A DNA stretch of 64,000 bases from Spiroplasma_E sp902809815 (lineage in GTDB: Bacteria; Bacillota_I; Bacilli_A; Mycoplasmatales; VBWQ01). The stretch covers positions 558,001 through 622,000 of the forward strand of contig NZ_OZ034992.1 in assembly GCF_964030925.1 (NCBI RefSeq), given 5' to 3'. The position numbers were made by a program, and so were the translations under genes. Positions 50,830 to 61,892 of this stretch are shown here, piece by piece. Below the pieces are notes generated by a model. The model was not told where the DNA came from and searched no databases. It saw only the letters and a program-made list of their open reading frames with translations. Every line of letters begins with the position of its first letter. The stretch's first letter is position 1.

Positions 50830-51984
50830 TTAAACTCCCTTTCGTCTTCGTAAAAATGATGGTAAATCATCATCTGCCTCCATTGCTGCTTCTTGGACTA
50901 AATTTTGTTGTTCTTCTTCTTTTTTCTTTGTTTGTTCTTTAATTTCTTCACTTAAATATTGAGTCTTATTGGTAATAAATTCATGATTATCAACTTTTGA
51001 ACTATAAACAAAATTATTAGCATTGGCACCTTCTTCATCAAAACCAGTGGCAATAACTGTTACAATCATTTCATCATTTAAATTTTCATTAACAGCAACA
51101 CCAAAAATGATATTAACATCATTACCCGCAGCATCACGAACTAAATCAACAGCAATATTAGCATCAGTTAATGTCATTGTTGTTCCACCAGTAACATTAA
51201 CAATAGCATTTTTAGCACCCTTAATTGTCACATCATCAAGTAAAGGAGAAGAAATAGCTTTTGTTGCGGCTTGTTTAGCTTTATGTTCACCCTTTGACAT
51301 TCCAATACCAAATAAAGCATTACCTTTATTTTCAATAATAGTACGAACATCAGCAAAATCTAAATTTATTAAAGCAGGAACAGCAATTAAGTCAGTAATA
51401 GTCTGTACACCTTGACGTAAAATATTATCTGCTTCTTTAAACGAATCTTTAAGAGGGATATTACCAATTACTTGTAATAATTTATCATTAGAAATAATAA
51501 TAATTGCATCAACTTGTTTCTTTAAATTCTCAATTCCAACTATAGCATGAGCATTACGATTACGTCCTTCAAATTTAAATGGTTTAGTAACAATAGCAAT
51601 TGTTAAAGCACCACATTCTTTAGCAATTCTTGCAACAATTGATGCAGCACCAGTACCAGTACCACCACCCATACCAGCAGCAATAAAAACCATATCTGCA
51701 CCATCTAAAGCACGTTTAATTTCTGCTTCACTTTCAATTGCGGCTTGTTTACCAATTTCAGGATTAGCTCCTGCTCCAAGTCCCTTTGATAATTCTTTGC
51801 CCAAAATAATTTTATTTTCAGCTGGTGATGCATTAACTACTTGTGCATCAGTATTAGCAACATAAAAATCAACACCTTGTACCTCTGCTTCAATCATTCT
51901 ATTAACAGCATTATTACCAGCACCACCAATACCAATTACCCGAATTGATGCTATTGGTTTAAATTGTGAATTATTATGTTCCAT
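50830..51984 (-). CDS. ftsZ: Cell division GTPase FtsZ
   Basis: 384 aa from ATG 51984, chosen because AGGAGG lies 7 bases upstream (a longer frame from 52008 includes the RBS). Tubulin-type motifs: I-G-I-G-G-A-G-N-N-A-V-N-R-M, the GTP loop G-G-G-T-G-T-G-A, N-x-D-A and D-F-A-D-V-R. The C-terminal tail ends D-D-L-P-S-F-L-R-R-R, the peptide that binds FtsA/SepF. Forms the Z ring. Confidence 0.97.
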   Translation of the reverse strand: MEHNNSQFKPIASIRVIGIGGAGNNAVNRMIEAEVQGVDFYVANTDAQVVNASPAENKIILGKELSKGLGAGANPEIGKQAAIESEAEIKRALDGADMVFIAAGMGGGTGTGAASIVARIAKECGALTIAIVTKPFKFEGRNRNAHAIVGIENLKKQVDAIIIISNDKLLQVIGNIPLKDSFKEADNILRQGVQTITDLIAVPALINLDFADVRTIIENKGNALFGIGMSKGEHKAKQAATKAISSPLLDDVTIKGAKNAIVNVTGGTTMTLTDANIAVDLVRDAAGNDVNIIFGVAVNENLNDEMIVTVIATGFDEEGANANNFVYSSKVDNHEFITNKTQYLSEEIKEQTKKKEEEQQNLVQEAAMEADDDLPSFLRRRKGV

Positions 51985-52019
51985 TTTGTTTTCCTCCTGA
52001 GTAATCAAATTGTCTTCTT

Positions 52020-53300
52020 CTATTTACTACCATCATTATACTGATAATTTGGTTGAAAGGGGGAATTATAATGCTTATTATCATGATTATTAGAATGCGT
52101 ATAATGATTTAATTTTGATACAATTTCTGGTTTATGTATTGATGAAATATAATTATTACTAAAAACATTTACTAAATGTTGGTAGTGAGTATTACCGATT
52201 AAAGTAGTTCACTGATAACTATATGCACCAGGAGTTTGGCTGAGCATATATTTTACTTCTTTTAGTTTGCTATTATTTTTAAAATAGTTGGCAAAACCAC
52301 ATAAACCAATAGTAATTCCCGTAAAAATAATTTCCATATCTGAACTATTATTATCACTAACTTCATCAAGAAAATATTCAATACAAGAAATAATTTCATT
52401 AATTTGTTTTTTAACTGTTGCTTGTAAATCAGTTTTTGTTAAACGAACAATAGATTTTGTTTGATCATCAACATACTTATCAACAACAACATCGCATAAA
52501 TAATTACTACTTATATTAATAATTTTTTGTAAATATCTTTCAGCTTTATCATAACCACAATGCATTTGCTTCATTAATGATTGAATTATTTGATTTCAAC
52601 CAATTTTAATATTAGTTGTTGCAAATAATACTGAATTACTAAAAACACTAATCTTAGTACTATTAATATTTCAATCAACTAAAACTGTATTACGATTAAA
52701 ATCAGTATTTTTAATATTACATACTAATGCAAATTGATCTAAAGTAACAGTTAACAATTCTGTTTCGGCATTAGTTAATACTTCGAGGTGAGAATTATAT
52801 AAACTTTTAGGTAATGAATAAACTAAAGCATCAACATGCATAACTTGTCCTTTTTTAGCAATTGGTAATTGTTCATTACCAATTGCATGATCAACTTTAA
52901 AATTGTATGGTTTAGTTAAACAAATAATTTCACTATTATCAATAGTAATGTTTTTGGCCATTTCAATCACTTTACTACAATCTTCATCAGTGATAATGTG
53001 ATTAGCAACTTTAAAATCAAGTGATGCTTGTGATTGATAAATTTTTAAATTATTTGAAGGTAAAGTTAAGGCAATACGTTGTACCTTTATATTTAAAGTA
53101 TTATTAATTTTATTAATAATTTGCCTTAATAACTTACCTGTAGCAATTGAATTAATAATTACACCATTTTCAGAAAACTGTTCAGTATCAACAGTTTCTT
53201 TATATAAAACCTGAATTTGATTATTAACATAATTATTAACCATAACTTTTAAACTAAAATCTTCAATTTGACATACAACATATAGTTCTTGAAAATTCAT
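52020..53300 (-). CDS. ftsA: FtsA-like division protein, divergent
   Basis: 426 aa when two TGA codons are Trp; ATG 53300 behind GGAGGTGAG. Actin/Hsp70 fold traces: N-terminal Y-V-V-C-Q-I-E-D-F-S-L-K-V, the 1C-like region with I-A-L-T-L-P-S-N-N-L, and V-L-V-D-W-N-I-N-S-T-K-I-S-V-F (phosphate 2), with I-I-F-T-G-I-T-I-G-L-C-G later. It would tether FtsZ to the membrane. Strongly diverged from firmicute FtsA; the call leans on its place between rsmH and ftsZ. Confidence 0.82.
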
Positions 53301-53321
53301 ATTGCTCACCTCCAAACATTT

Positions 53322-54272
53322 TTATGAATCAATATAAGTAATAACTCTTAGTTTTGCACTTCGTGCTCTTGGATTTTTATTTATTTCATCAGGCTTTGGT
53401 GTAATTGGTTTTTTAATTATTAACTGATATTTTGTTTTTCAATTATTATGAACTGGTAATTTAGCATATAATTGTGCTTGTGGATCAATTAAAACTTCAT
53501 TAAAAGTTTGTTTAACAATACGATCTTCTAAAGAATGAAAACTAATAACAACAATTCTACCATTAGATTTTAATAATTTCAAAGATTGTTTTAAAGAAGA
53601 TTTTAATGTTTCTAACTCGTTATTAACAGCAATTCTTAATGCTTGAAAAGTCTTTTTGGCAGGATGATGATGCTTATTTAATACTCTTACTGGTAATGAT
53701 TTTTTAATAATCGTAACCAATTGTAAAGTGGTATCAATTGGTTGAAAAGTTCTTGTTTTAATAATATTTTTAGCAATACTACTAGCAAATACTTCTTCAC
53801 CATAATTTTTAATAATTGTTTTTAATTGCTCATAATTATAATTATTAACAATATCTCACGCATTTAATTTTTGACTTTGATCCATACGCATATCTAACTT
53901 AGCATCTTTCATATAACTAAATCCTCTAATATCTTCATCAACTTGTGGTGATGATATACCTAAATCATATAATATACCATCAACTTTAGTAATATTTCTT
54001 TTTAAAAGCTCAGATTGAATATTTGCAAAATTACTTTTAATTATTTCATATTTATCTTTAAAATCTTTTAAAATAATTTTACTATTATCAATGGCCATTT
54101 GATCTTGATCAAAAGCATATAGTTTGCCAGAGGTAAGTTTTGATAGTATAACTTTACTATGACCTGCTCGTCCTAATGTACAATCGACATAAATACCATC
54201 AGGTTTAATATTTAAGAAATCAATTGCTTCTGTTAACATTACAGAAATGTGTCTTGCATTGATATTATTCAT
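53322..54272 (-). CDS. rsmH: 16S rRNA m4C1402 methyltransferase
   Basis: 316 aa reading two TGA-Trp codons. H-I-S-V-M-L-T-E-A-I-D-F-L start, SAM loop D-C-T-L-G-R-A-G-H-S, F-D-Q-D, D-G-I-L-Y-D-L-G-I-S-S-P-Q, then F-Q-A-L-R-I-A-V-N-N-E-L and S-F-H-S-L-E-D-R-I-V-K, ending R-S-A-K-L-R-V. N4-methylates C1402 in the P site of 16S rRNA. Lies between mraZ and ftsA. Confidence 0.96.
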
Positions 54273-54277
54273 AATTT

Positions 54278-54709
54278 TTATATCTCATCTAGAGCTGCTG
54301 CCGCTGACTCAAATTTATCCTTGGTATCTTGATTAAAACTATTTCAATTAGTTTCTGATCAAATCTCAATTTTATTGGATAGTCCAATCATAATTACTTT
54401 TTGTTTAATATCAGCTAGTGTCAATAATGAATGTGGAATATTAATGCGACCTTTACTATCAATAGTTAATTCTTCTGAATTAGCAAATACTTGTCTTGCT
54501 AAAATTCTGGCTTCTTTCTGACCTTCGGATTGTGATAAGATTTTATCTTGTCATTTAATAAATTCAATTTCGTTACGAATAACTAAACAGCCTTCAAAAC
54601 CTTTAGAAACAATAACAATCTCATTGTTATGAAAATAACTTCTAAACTTAGAAGGAATTATCATTCGTTTCTTTTCATCTAATGTTGATAATGATTGTCC
54701 TAGTAGCAT
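54278..54709 (-). CDS. mraZ: Transcriptional regulator MraZ
   Basis: 143 aa with two AbrB-like halves: L-D-E-K-K-R-M-I-I-P-S-K-F-R and L-T-I-D-S-K-G-R-I-N-I-P, the latter carrying the D-x-x-G-R-I-x-I-P signature. Binds repeats in its own leader and controls the division cluster. Stop is 5 bases before rsmH. Confidence 0.95.
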
Positions 54710-54716
54710 AATATCA

Positions 54717-54770
54717 CCCACACTTTCCCACTATTACCCATATTATATAACCTTTGGCATATAATTGCAA
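54717..54770 (-). promoter_or_regulatory. mraZ: dcw-cluster promoter with three MraZ boxes
   Basis: Minus strand: TTGCAA (54765-54770), 17-base spacer, TATAAT (54742-54747), then three T-G-G-G boxes spaced exactly 10 bp (54737-54740, 54727-54730, 54717-54720), including AAAGTGTGGG, before the RBS-poor mraZ start. Periodic TGGG/AAAGTG boxes are the known MraZ target, so autoregulation is expected. Confidence 0.8.
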
Positions 54771-54832
54771 TTGATTACTTTAAATGTATGACTAGTCAGT
54801 AAAATAAAAGAGCATACAATAATAAAAATAAA

Positions 54833-54867
54833 AACTCATTTACTTTAAAAAAATAAAAAAATGAGTT
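54833..54867 (-). terminator. Terminator of DUF285 gene 2
   Basis: AACTCATT / AATGAGTT stem around an A/T loop, with T-rich run on the minus strand; 130 bases after the gene at 54994. Confidence 0.55.
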
Positions 54868-54993
54868 AAAACTTTTTAAACTTACCGTTTGTCAATATTA
54901 TATGATTTTATAAAAAACAAATATAATATTTTATTATACTATTCTAAGTTTTATTATAGTTAATTACTTAGAAATTAAATACTTTTGATTAAA

Positions 54994-55611
54994 TTAAATA
55001 GTGTCATTAATAAAAAAGTTTTTAAATTTAGGTAATTTATTAGAATTAGAAATTGCTGAACCAACAGCAAAATGAGTGTGATCTAGTACATTGGATACAT
55101 CTCACTTTGAAAGATCTTGATCAAATAATACTGAGCCAGCAAACATACCACTCATACTTCTTACATTAGATACATCTCAATTTGAAATATTACCATTAAA
55201 TGAAATAGCTCCAGCAAATACACTCAACATACTTGTTACTCTAGATACATCTCAAGTTGATAAATCTTGATTAAATTGTGAAGCACCCAAAAACATAAAA
55301 TTTAAAGAAGTTATTTCTGGTGGTAATTTGTCAGGTACTTCTTTAATTGTTTCTGGCATTCTAACAACTTGAATTTCACCTTGTTGATTTTTATAAAAAC
55401 CAATTTGAGTAATTTTAGTAGTTTTTATATTTGATAAATCTCTTTTATTAGTTGTTTGTTCTTTTCCATCTTTATCAATGTAAATTGTATCTTGTTGTAT
55501 TTTATTATCTAAAAGTTCAATTTTTTGTGGAGTTTTATTTAAAACAGTATTTAAAGTTCCAATAGATGTCCCAAATGTTAAAACACTTAGTGCAGTAATC
55601 AATGTTTTCAT
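54994..55611 (-). CDS. Secreted DUF285 protein, 205 aa
   Basis: Leader M-K-T-L-I-T-A-L-S-V-L-T-F-G-T-S-I-G-T-L; conserved I-T-Q-I-G-F-Y-K-N-Q-Q-G-E-I-Q-V-V-R-M-P; then four DUF285 repeats (F-N-Q-D-L-S-T-W-D-V-S-R-V-T-S-M). Ends with N-K-L-P-K-F-K-N, like the 38442 protein. RBS AAAGGGAGG; ATG 55611. Same family and layout as 38442 and 56925, shortest of the three. Confidence 0.85.
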
Positions 55612-55710
55612 ATTGAAAACCTCCCTTTTTATTTTATTCAATAACTTTTTATTAAATCTATAAGTTATTTATATCTTAGAATGCTTTTTAAGATAATGCA
55701 ATAACAAATA
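55612..55710 (-). promoter_or_regulatory. Promoter and leader hairpin of DUF285 gene 2
   Basis: Minus strand: TTGCAT, 17 bases, TAAGAT, then AATAACTTATAGATTTAATA / AAAAGTTATTG and AAAATAAAAAGGGAGG, aligning base for base with the leader at 57930-58010 for more than 40 positions. Confidence 0.65.
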
Positions 55711-55764
55711 TTTATACTCCCACAAAACACTACTTTTAGCATAACGTTAACAAATCAAACAATA

Positions 55765-55800
55765 AAAAACACTAGCAACAATAAAGATGCTAGTGTTTTT
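55765..55800. terminator. Terminator between 55852 gene and DUF285 gene 2
   Basis: AAAAACACTAGCA / TGCTAGTGTTTTT, 13-bp stem, T6 on either strand; ends the minus-strand gene at 55852. Confidence 0.8.
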
Positions 55801-55851
55801 TATTATTAAATTTTAAAAATTTATTTAAATAAATTTAACAAAAAACTATTA

Positions 55852-56619
55852 CTAATTAGCAACAAAAACTGAATTAACAGAGTTTAATGAAAATGAATCA
55901 TTATCAATATTTGTTTCATTACATCTTGTCTTAAATTCTTCATCATTAATTAATAAAGTACCATTTTCTTCATTATCCAATATGCTCTGATTTTCATTAT
56001 TAGTTTCAAAATCAATAGCATTTCAAAATTTATTTATTAATCAATTAGTAGTTCCAGAAACTCCATCAAGTGTAGCAAAAATTGGAGCAATAATTTTTGA
56101 ATCAAGACCAGGTGTTCAAAATAATGATCCTCCTCCAAAAATTGCAGCAAAAGGACAAAATAAATTAAAACCATCTTCAATTGACTTTAATATTTTATTA
56201 GTTGCTGAATCTTTATTAGTAAAATAAATACGTGTAAGTGTTGTTGTTCCAGCCAAAACACCAGAAATAGCAGATATTTCAAAACTAATAAATGGTAGTA
56301 AATTAGGAATTGTTAAATCTCAATTACTTGCTTTAGTAAATATTGTTTTAATAAAATTAACATCTAATGTTGTAACTATATATGAGGTATTTGTTAATAT
56401 TTTTCAAACTTCTATTAATGTTGCTACTTTTTTACTATCTGGTAAAAATGTAAATGCTGTCCCAAAAACACCCCTATTTAAAGCATTTGCTAAATTTAAT
56501 CATTGTGAAACTTGACGAGCATTATGTAATAATTTAGTAGTTGCACCAGCACTACCAGCACCAATAGCATTTAAAGCAATAGTAATAATTTTTTTATACT
56601 GTTCTTGATTATTTATCAT
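55852..56619 (-). CDS. Hypothetical hydrophobic protein (255 aa)
   Basis: ATG 56619; no cleavable signal. Gly/Ala segment A-L-N-A-I-G-A-G-S-A-G-A-T-T near the N terminus, V-F-G-T-A-F-T-F-L-P, I-P-N-L-L-P-F-I-S-F-E-I-S-A-I-S-G-V-L-A-G and F-C-P-F-A-A-I-F-G-G-G-S-L-F as membrane-prone segments, then an acidic Asn-rich tail (about 60 residues). At least six TGA-Trp. Lies between two DUF285 genes and may be a secreted or membrane-active partner; family unknown. Confidence 0.65.
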
Positions 56620-56671
56620 TTGATTACTCTTCTTTCTAAGTAAAAATTTCTCTAATTAAACAGCAAAAAAA

Positions 56672-56698
56672 CCTGTTTAGGTAATAATACTAAACAGG
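56672..56698 (-). terminator. Terminator of DUF285 gene 3
   Basis: CCTGTTTAG / CTAAACAGG with T7 on the minus strand. Confidence 0.7.
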
Positions 56699-56924
56699 CT
56701 TAATGATTTAAGCATATATTTCTTGTCTGTTCATATACATTATAAAATCAAAACATTTAAAAAACAATATTCAAAATAAAGAAAATAAAAATTATCTTAA
56801 GTAATGTAAATAATAATCTTTACTTAGATTATTAATAAAAAATTAAAAAAATGATTTTAAACAAATATTATTTAAAATCATTTTTTATTTATATTTTTTA
56901 TTGTTTCTTCTTGAAACATTTATT

Positions 56925-57929
56925 TTATTTATTAAATTTTGGTCATTTACTAAGATCTGATGCAATGCCTGACTCAATAGCAAAATTATCATGGTTTTTT
57001 AATTTTTCAACTTTTCATTTTGAAATATTTTGATTAAAAGAAGTTGCATATGCAAACATACCACTCATATCTGTGACATTTGAAGTAATTCAAGTTGAAA
57101 TATTACCATTAAATTTTCAAGTTCTACTAAACATACCACTCATATCTGTGACATTAGATACATCTCATTTTGATAAATCCTGATTAAATGATGATGAACC
57201 TTCAAATGATCCAGCAGCACTAAACATATTATTCATAGTTGTCACCTTCGACACAATTCAATCTGAAATCTTTTGATTAAATTTTACTGCCCCAGTAAAC
57301 ATATATTTCATAGTTGTCACCTTCGACACATTTCAATTAGTAATATTACCGTTAAATTCTCACGTTTTACCAAACATAGCAGACATATCTGTTACATTAG
57401 ATACATCTCATTTTGACAAATCCTGATTAAATGTGGCTGCATAATAAAACATTTGTTTCATAGTTGTCACTTTCGACACATTTCAATTAGTAATATTACC
57501 ATTAAATACTGATGTGGCACTAAACAGACTGCTCATATTTGTTACATTAGATACATCTCAAGTTGACAAATCCTGATTAAATGATTTCGCACGAGTAAAC
57601 ATATAACTCAAAGATGTTATTTCTGATGGTAGTTTGTCAGGTACTTTTTCAATTGTTTCTGACATTCTAGCAACTTGAATTTCTTCTTTCTCATTTTTAT
57701 AAAATCCAATTTGAACAACCTCTTTACTTTCTATCTCTGACAAATCTTCTATATTAGTTTTTATTTCTTCTCCATTTTTATTTTTGTAAATTGTATCTTG
57801 TTGTGTTTTACTTTGAATGTAATTAGTTGTAATATTAGTTTTTTCTTCAATTGTATTTAAAATATTGATTAAATTTCCTGTGGTTGTTGCAAGTGTTAAA
57901 ACACTTAATGTTGTTAATAATGATTTCAT
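56925..57929 (-). CDS. Secreted DUF285 protein, 334 aa
   Basis: Leader M-K-S-L-L-T-T-L-S-V-L-T-L-A-T-T-T-G-N-L; I-Q-S-K-T-Q-Q-D-T-I-Y; V-V-Q-I-G-F-Y-K-N; then about nine DUF285 repeats (F-N-G-N-I-T-N-W-N-V-S-K-V-T-T-M-K), each with TGA-Trp. One repeat carries an insertion F-E-G-S-S-S. Ends W-P-K-F-N-K. Largest member of the local family; the near-identical repeats suggest expansion by recombination. Confidence 0.87.
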
Positions 57930-58010
57930 AATTAGTCCCCTTTATTTTCCCCAATAACTTTTTCTTAAATCTATAAGTTATCTATATTTTAAATTGTTTA
58001 AAGAGAAATG
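57930..58010 (-). promoter_or_regulatory. Promoter and leader hairpin of DUF285 gene 3
   Basis: Minus strand: TTGCAT, 16 bases, TAAAAT, then GATAACTTATAGATTTAAGA / AAAAGTTATTGG, AAAATAAAGGGG and ATG. Confidence 0.65.
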
Positions 58011-58081
58011 CAATAACTGACTTGTATATTAATATACTTTTTAAATTAAAATATCTAATTATTGAAGAAAATTATTAAAAA

Positions 58082-60016
58082 TTATTGACTAATATGAAAT
58101 AATTTTATTTTAAAGATTTTACTTGTAAGAAAATTAGCATTTTTAAATGTAATATCATAACTTTTATTATCTAAATTATTTTTAATTTTATAACTTAAAA
58201 CTGCACTAACACTACCATCATCATGTTTAAATGTATTCATTGCAATATCACTTAAAGTAAAATAACTATTATTGTTAATATCAAAATATTTACTATACAT
58301 ATCTTTATATAAATTTTCTTGGTCCTTTAACATATTATCAAGAATACCATTATGATGTGTTTTATCAACTATTATATTTAGTAAGGAATTTAAACTACTA
58401 GTAGGAGTATTTAATCAATTAGAAAAGTTTGCAAGAACACTATCTTGTTTAAAATTAGTTTCATCACCAAATTGAACACCTAATAATTGTAATATTTCTT
58501 TAGTTTTACTAATATTATCTGTTGTTGGGTGATTAATAATATATTTAAGATTATTTAAAGCATTAATAAAATCTTTACTACCGAAAGTTAAATCTAAATA
58601 TTTTACTAAATCTTTTAAATCAATTAATGGATTTGTTGTTAAATATTTATTAGTAAACTCAAATATTTTATTAATTGTGTCATTAATTGGAACATTTTTA
58701 ATTGCTGATTCTAAACTATTAACAACTTGTTGAGGAATATCACTAATAGCTGAAATAAAAGAAAATTTCTTTTGAATCTCAGGTAATGTTCAATATGAAT
58801 CAGTTCATGCAAAGGTAGCTTTCGCAATAATATCTTCACCAAAAGGTCCGGTCATTAAATTGGTAACTAATTTAAGCATATTATCTTTTGAAGATATTAA
58901 TTCTTGAAAAATAGTTAATACTTTTTTTAGTTGAACTGTATTATTTTTAAGTGGTGTTTTATCATCTCAAGTAATACTATCAATACCAAGAGTTGGATTA
59001 GTTAATTTTAATACTTCACTTTTAACCATTGGTATTATTGTTTTTATTAAATAAGGTCATGCCACTGGATTTGTTAAAATCTTATTAAGAGTTTCACTAA
59101 ATGTAACATTAAAATTATCAGAATTAAAACCGATAGGTCCAGCACCTCATAAAGCATATTTAATATTATCGCTAATCATTTCCCCAATATGTTTTCCTGA
59201 TATTGACTTAAACATATAATTAAAATTAACACCAGCTATATATTCATAAAATTGATTTCAATTTCAATTTTTTGCTTCATCTTTAACATAGTATCACTTT
59301 TCATGACTTGGAATATTTCAAGCTTGAGCAAATGTCGCTTTCTTTGACATATAATTTTGCATTTTTTCAAAAGTAGTATTACCACTAAAATTATCTTCTT
59401 GATCTCAATCTGCTAATAATTCATCAATAGTATTAGTTATAATTGGAATATAATTAGTATAAGATAAGTAATCATTAATATTTGGTATTAAATTTTTAAT
59501 ATTTTTTAACATTCCATCAATCATATTAATAGTATCATCATTAGATAAAATAGAATTATTTAAATAATTTTTAAGCATTGGCAATATGTCACGATAACTA
59601 TTATAGCTATTAATATTATTAGTGATAGAATCAACTTTAGATTGATTAATACCATTATGTTGAAATAAAGCCTGAATAGTATTAATACTATTACCATCTA
59701 AGTTACTAGTTCAATCATTAATAAAATCATTTCCAGTATTCTTACCTGTAAGATTATCAATTTGAATAGAAGGGGTTTGATTATACATATCATTTAATAA
59801 ATTATTAGTATTAAAACCTTTATTTTTAGCAATTAATAACGATTTACCAACAATAGAGGTTTCATTAGCATACTTAGTTGCTGTTTTAGTATCAACATTG
59901 TTGTTGGCAAAATTATTAATACTAATATTGTTTGTATCAATTGTGAATGCTAAAAGCGACATGCTAGAACTTAATAAAAGGCTGGTAGTAAAAAATAAAT
60001 TTAATTTTCGTCTCAT
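58082..60016 (-). CDS. Large secreted or surface protein (644 aa)
   Basis: ATG 60016 behind ATGGAGTG. Signal peptide M-R-R-K-L-N-L-F-F-T-T-S-L-L-L-S-S-S-M-S-L-L-A without a lipobox Cys. The rest is mainly helical, Asn/Lys/Asp-rich, with no further membrane span; a central conserved-looking block is A-L-W-G-A-G-P-I-G-F-N-S-D-N-F-N, and it ends F-K-I-K-L-F-H-I-S-Q. More than ten TGA-Trp codons. It may belong to a mollicute paralogous lipoprotein-type family, but I cannot name it with confidence. Confidence 0.7.
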
Positions 60017-60095
60017 ATTTTACACTCCATTTATAATGATTTTCTTATTATTATAAACTATTACAAAATAATGTACAGTAAATTTATTTTTAAAA

Positions 60096-60130
60096 AAATA
60101 TCTACTAATAAGTTAAATTAGTAGATATTT
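60096..60130. terminator. Hairpin terminator between minus-strand genes
   Basis: AAATATCTACTAAT / ATTAGTAGATATTT with loop AAGTTAA, A/T runs both sides, at the end of the 60801 gene. Confidence 0.75.
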
Positions 60131-60801
60131 AATACATTTTAATTATGAATTTAATTAGATATTCCGTTTTTGTTAAGTTAGGACTAATAACTAGTAAAGG
60201 AATATTTATAAATTTATGAGAAAGTATGTTTATTATTTTTTTTGTTGTAGAAACATTAGTTTTTGGTGTAGAAGCATTAGTTTGTGTTTTATTAAAAACA
60301 TGTGTTGGTTTAACTGAATGATTATTCTCTTGAGTAAAATGAGAATTTTTTTTGTGTTGATGTAATTTATTATTACATTTGATTAAACAAATGTTTAATC
60401 AAATGTAAGGGATTTACCATACAGTGATGATGGTGACATAAAATATCAACAATATTAGTTAATAAATAATTAACATTTTTATTAGCTTCCAAATTATGTT
60501 GGATAGGTTTTTCCAAAATGCTATAAAAAGTAGGAATAATATTATTATAATTAGCGATATCTCTTTCTTGTAAATATGTTAACATTTCCAATACTTTTTT
60601 ATTATTTACTAAATCATTATTACTTTTAAACTTTCTATTCTTGATAATGCTACTATGATAAGAATTTGGATCACATAAACGATATTTTATTTTCCTTGAT
60701 GATTTTATTTTCTTTTTTCTTAATTTCAGAAAAAATATTATTATAAAACCAATTAAAAAAATAATACTCATGATAATAATTAAAATAACTATTAACTTCA
60801 T
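60129..60801 (-). pseudogene. Single-span membrane protein, frameshifted near residue 142
   Basis: 60373-60801 encodes 142 aa: N-terminal helix (I-V-I-L-I-I-I-M-S-I-I-F-L-I-G-F-I-I-I-F-F), basic K-K-K-I-K-S-S-R-K-I-K stretch, then a soluble domain with C-H-H-H-H-C, ending H-L-F-N-Q-M. Directly after, a one-base shift opens a further about 80 codons (C-N-N-K-L-H-Q-H-K-K-N-S ... F-I-I-K-M-Y-stop at 60129), so the gene is probably about 223 aa with a lesion at the CAAATG site. The His/Cys cluster might bind metal. Family unknown. Confidence 0.5.
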
Positions 60802-60877
60802 ATGTTACTTCCACATTTTATTTTTAATTAATAAGTATTAATTTAACATTTTATTTTATAAAATAAAATACTTTTTA

Positions 60878-61564
60878 TTAAAAATAATAACGTTTAGCAG
60901 AACCTATCTTTCTTTCAACTAAGCTAAATAAGATAAAGATAAAAATAAATCTTAAAATTTCAATACCAAGTAAAATAAATAATATAATTACTGAATGATT
61001 ATTAAAATTAAGAATATTATTATCATATTCATCAGGTCTTGGTAGGTTAGGACTAAAATAAAGTACTACTAAAGTTAAAGCAAAAGATAAAGTAGCAATA
61101 ATCGCATTTAAGGGTACTATTACTAGACCAGCACTTACTTTTTTGCTAGTATCTACTTTTAAATTTTTACTTTTATTACACAATTTAAAAAGATAGTAGT
61201 AAATAAAATAAAAAGAAACAATAAATAAAATATTAGCAATATTATCAAAGAAAATTTGAATTGGCGGATGATCACTATCTGCTAATAAATGTAATCAAGG
61301 TTCAATAATACCAATTGCTAATGTATAATATAAACCAATAATTGGTAAAGCAAAAGCAATAATTAATGAATCAAAAATTCTTAATGGTAAAATTACTCCC
61401 ATAAACTGAATAGGTATTTCAATTAATGAAGAAGCAACAGCTAATCCCAATAAAATTCCTGTCAAAGTAATATTAAAAATTTGTTGTTTTGAATTAATCT
61501 TTATTTTTTTCTTTGTTTTTATATCTACTTTTTCTTTTTCTTGGTCAACACTTTTAACTATCAT
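60878..61564 (-). CDS. ECF-type transporter substrate-specific (S) component
   Basis: 228 aa, ATG 61564 with AAAGGAG. A basic cytosolic N terminus (K-K-K-I-K-I-N-S-K-Q-Q-I-F-N-I) is followed by about six helices, including G-I-L-L-G-L-A-V-A-S-S-L-I-E-I-P and L-R-I-F-D-S-L-I-I-A-F-A-L-P-I-I-G-L-Y-Y-T. That I/L-x-x-D-S-L/P...P-I-I-G-x-Y-Y pattern is typical of vitamin S components of energy-coupling-factor transporters. The shared EcfAAT module is not in this window. Substrate unknown. Confidence 0.7.
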
Positions 61565-61892
61565 TATAACTTCTCCTTTTTAAAATAGGTATTTAATTAA
61601 TTAAATACTTATTTATAAAAATTATAAATTACTTTTAATTAAAAAACAAGACATTTATTAATTTTTTATAAAAACTATTAATACTACTCTAATTTAGAAA
61701 ATTAATTAACAATAAAAATATCATAATAATAATTTGATAGATAATTTTTATTAAAATAAAAATAACAAAAACTAAAAAAATAAATTATAATATTAATCAT
61801 TAATTTAAATAATGTTAAATCCTTATATAGATATTTTTCTGTATTAGGATTTTTATTAAATAAAATTGCTAAAAGAAAAGGAAGATTAAAAG
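61565..61892. other. Intergenic region between divergent genes
   Basis: 328 bases, AT-rich; no ORF supported on either strand. Presumably holds promoters for the S component (-) and HTH gene (+). Confidence 0.5.

Noticed and set aside
56925..57600. DNA repeats that might be a CRISPR array
   Set aside because: The periodicity is about 75 bp and encodes DUF285 protein repeats in one open frame; no spacers.
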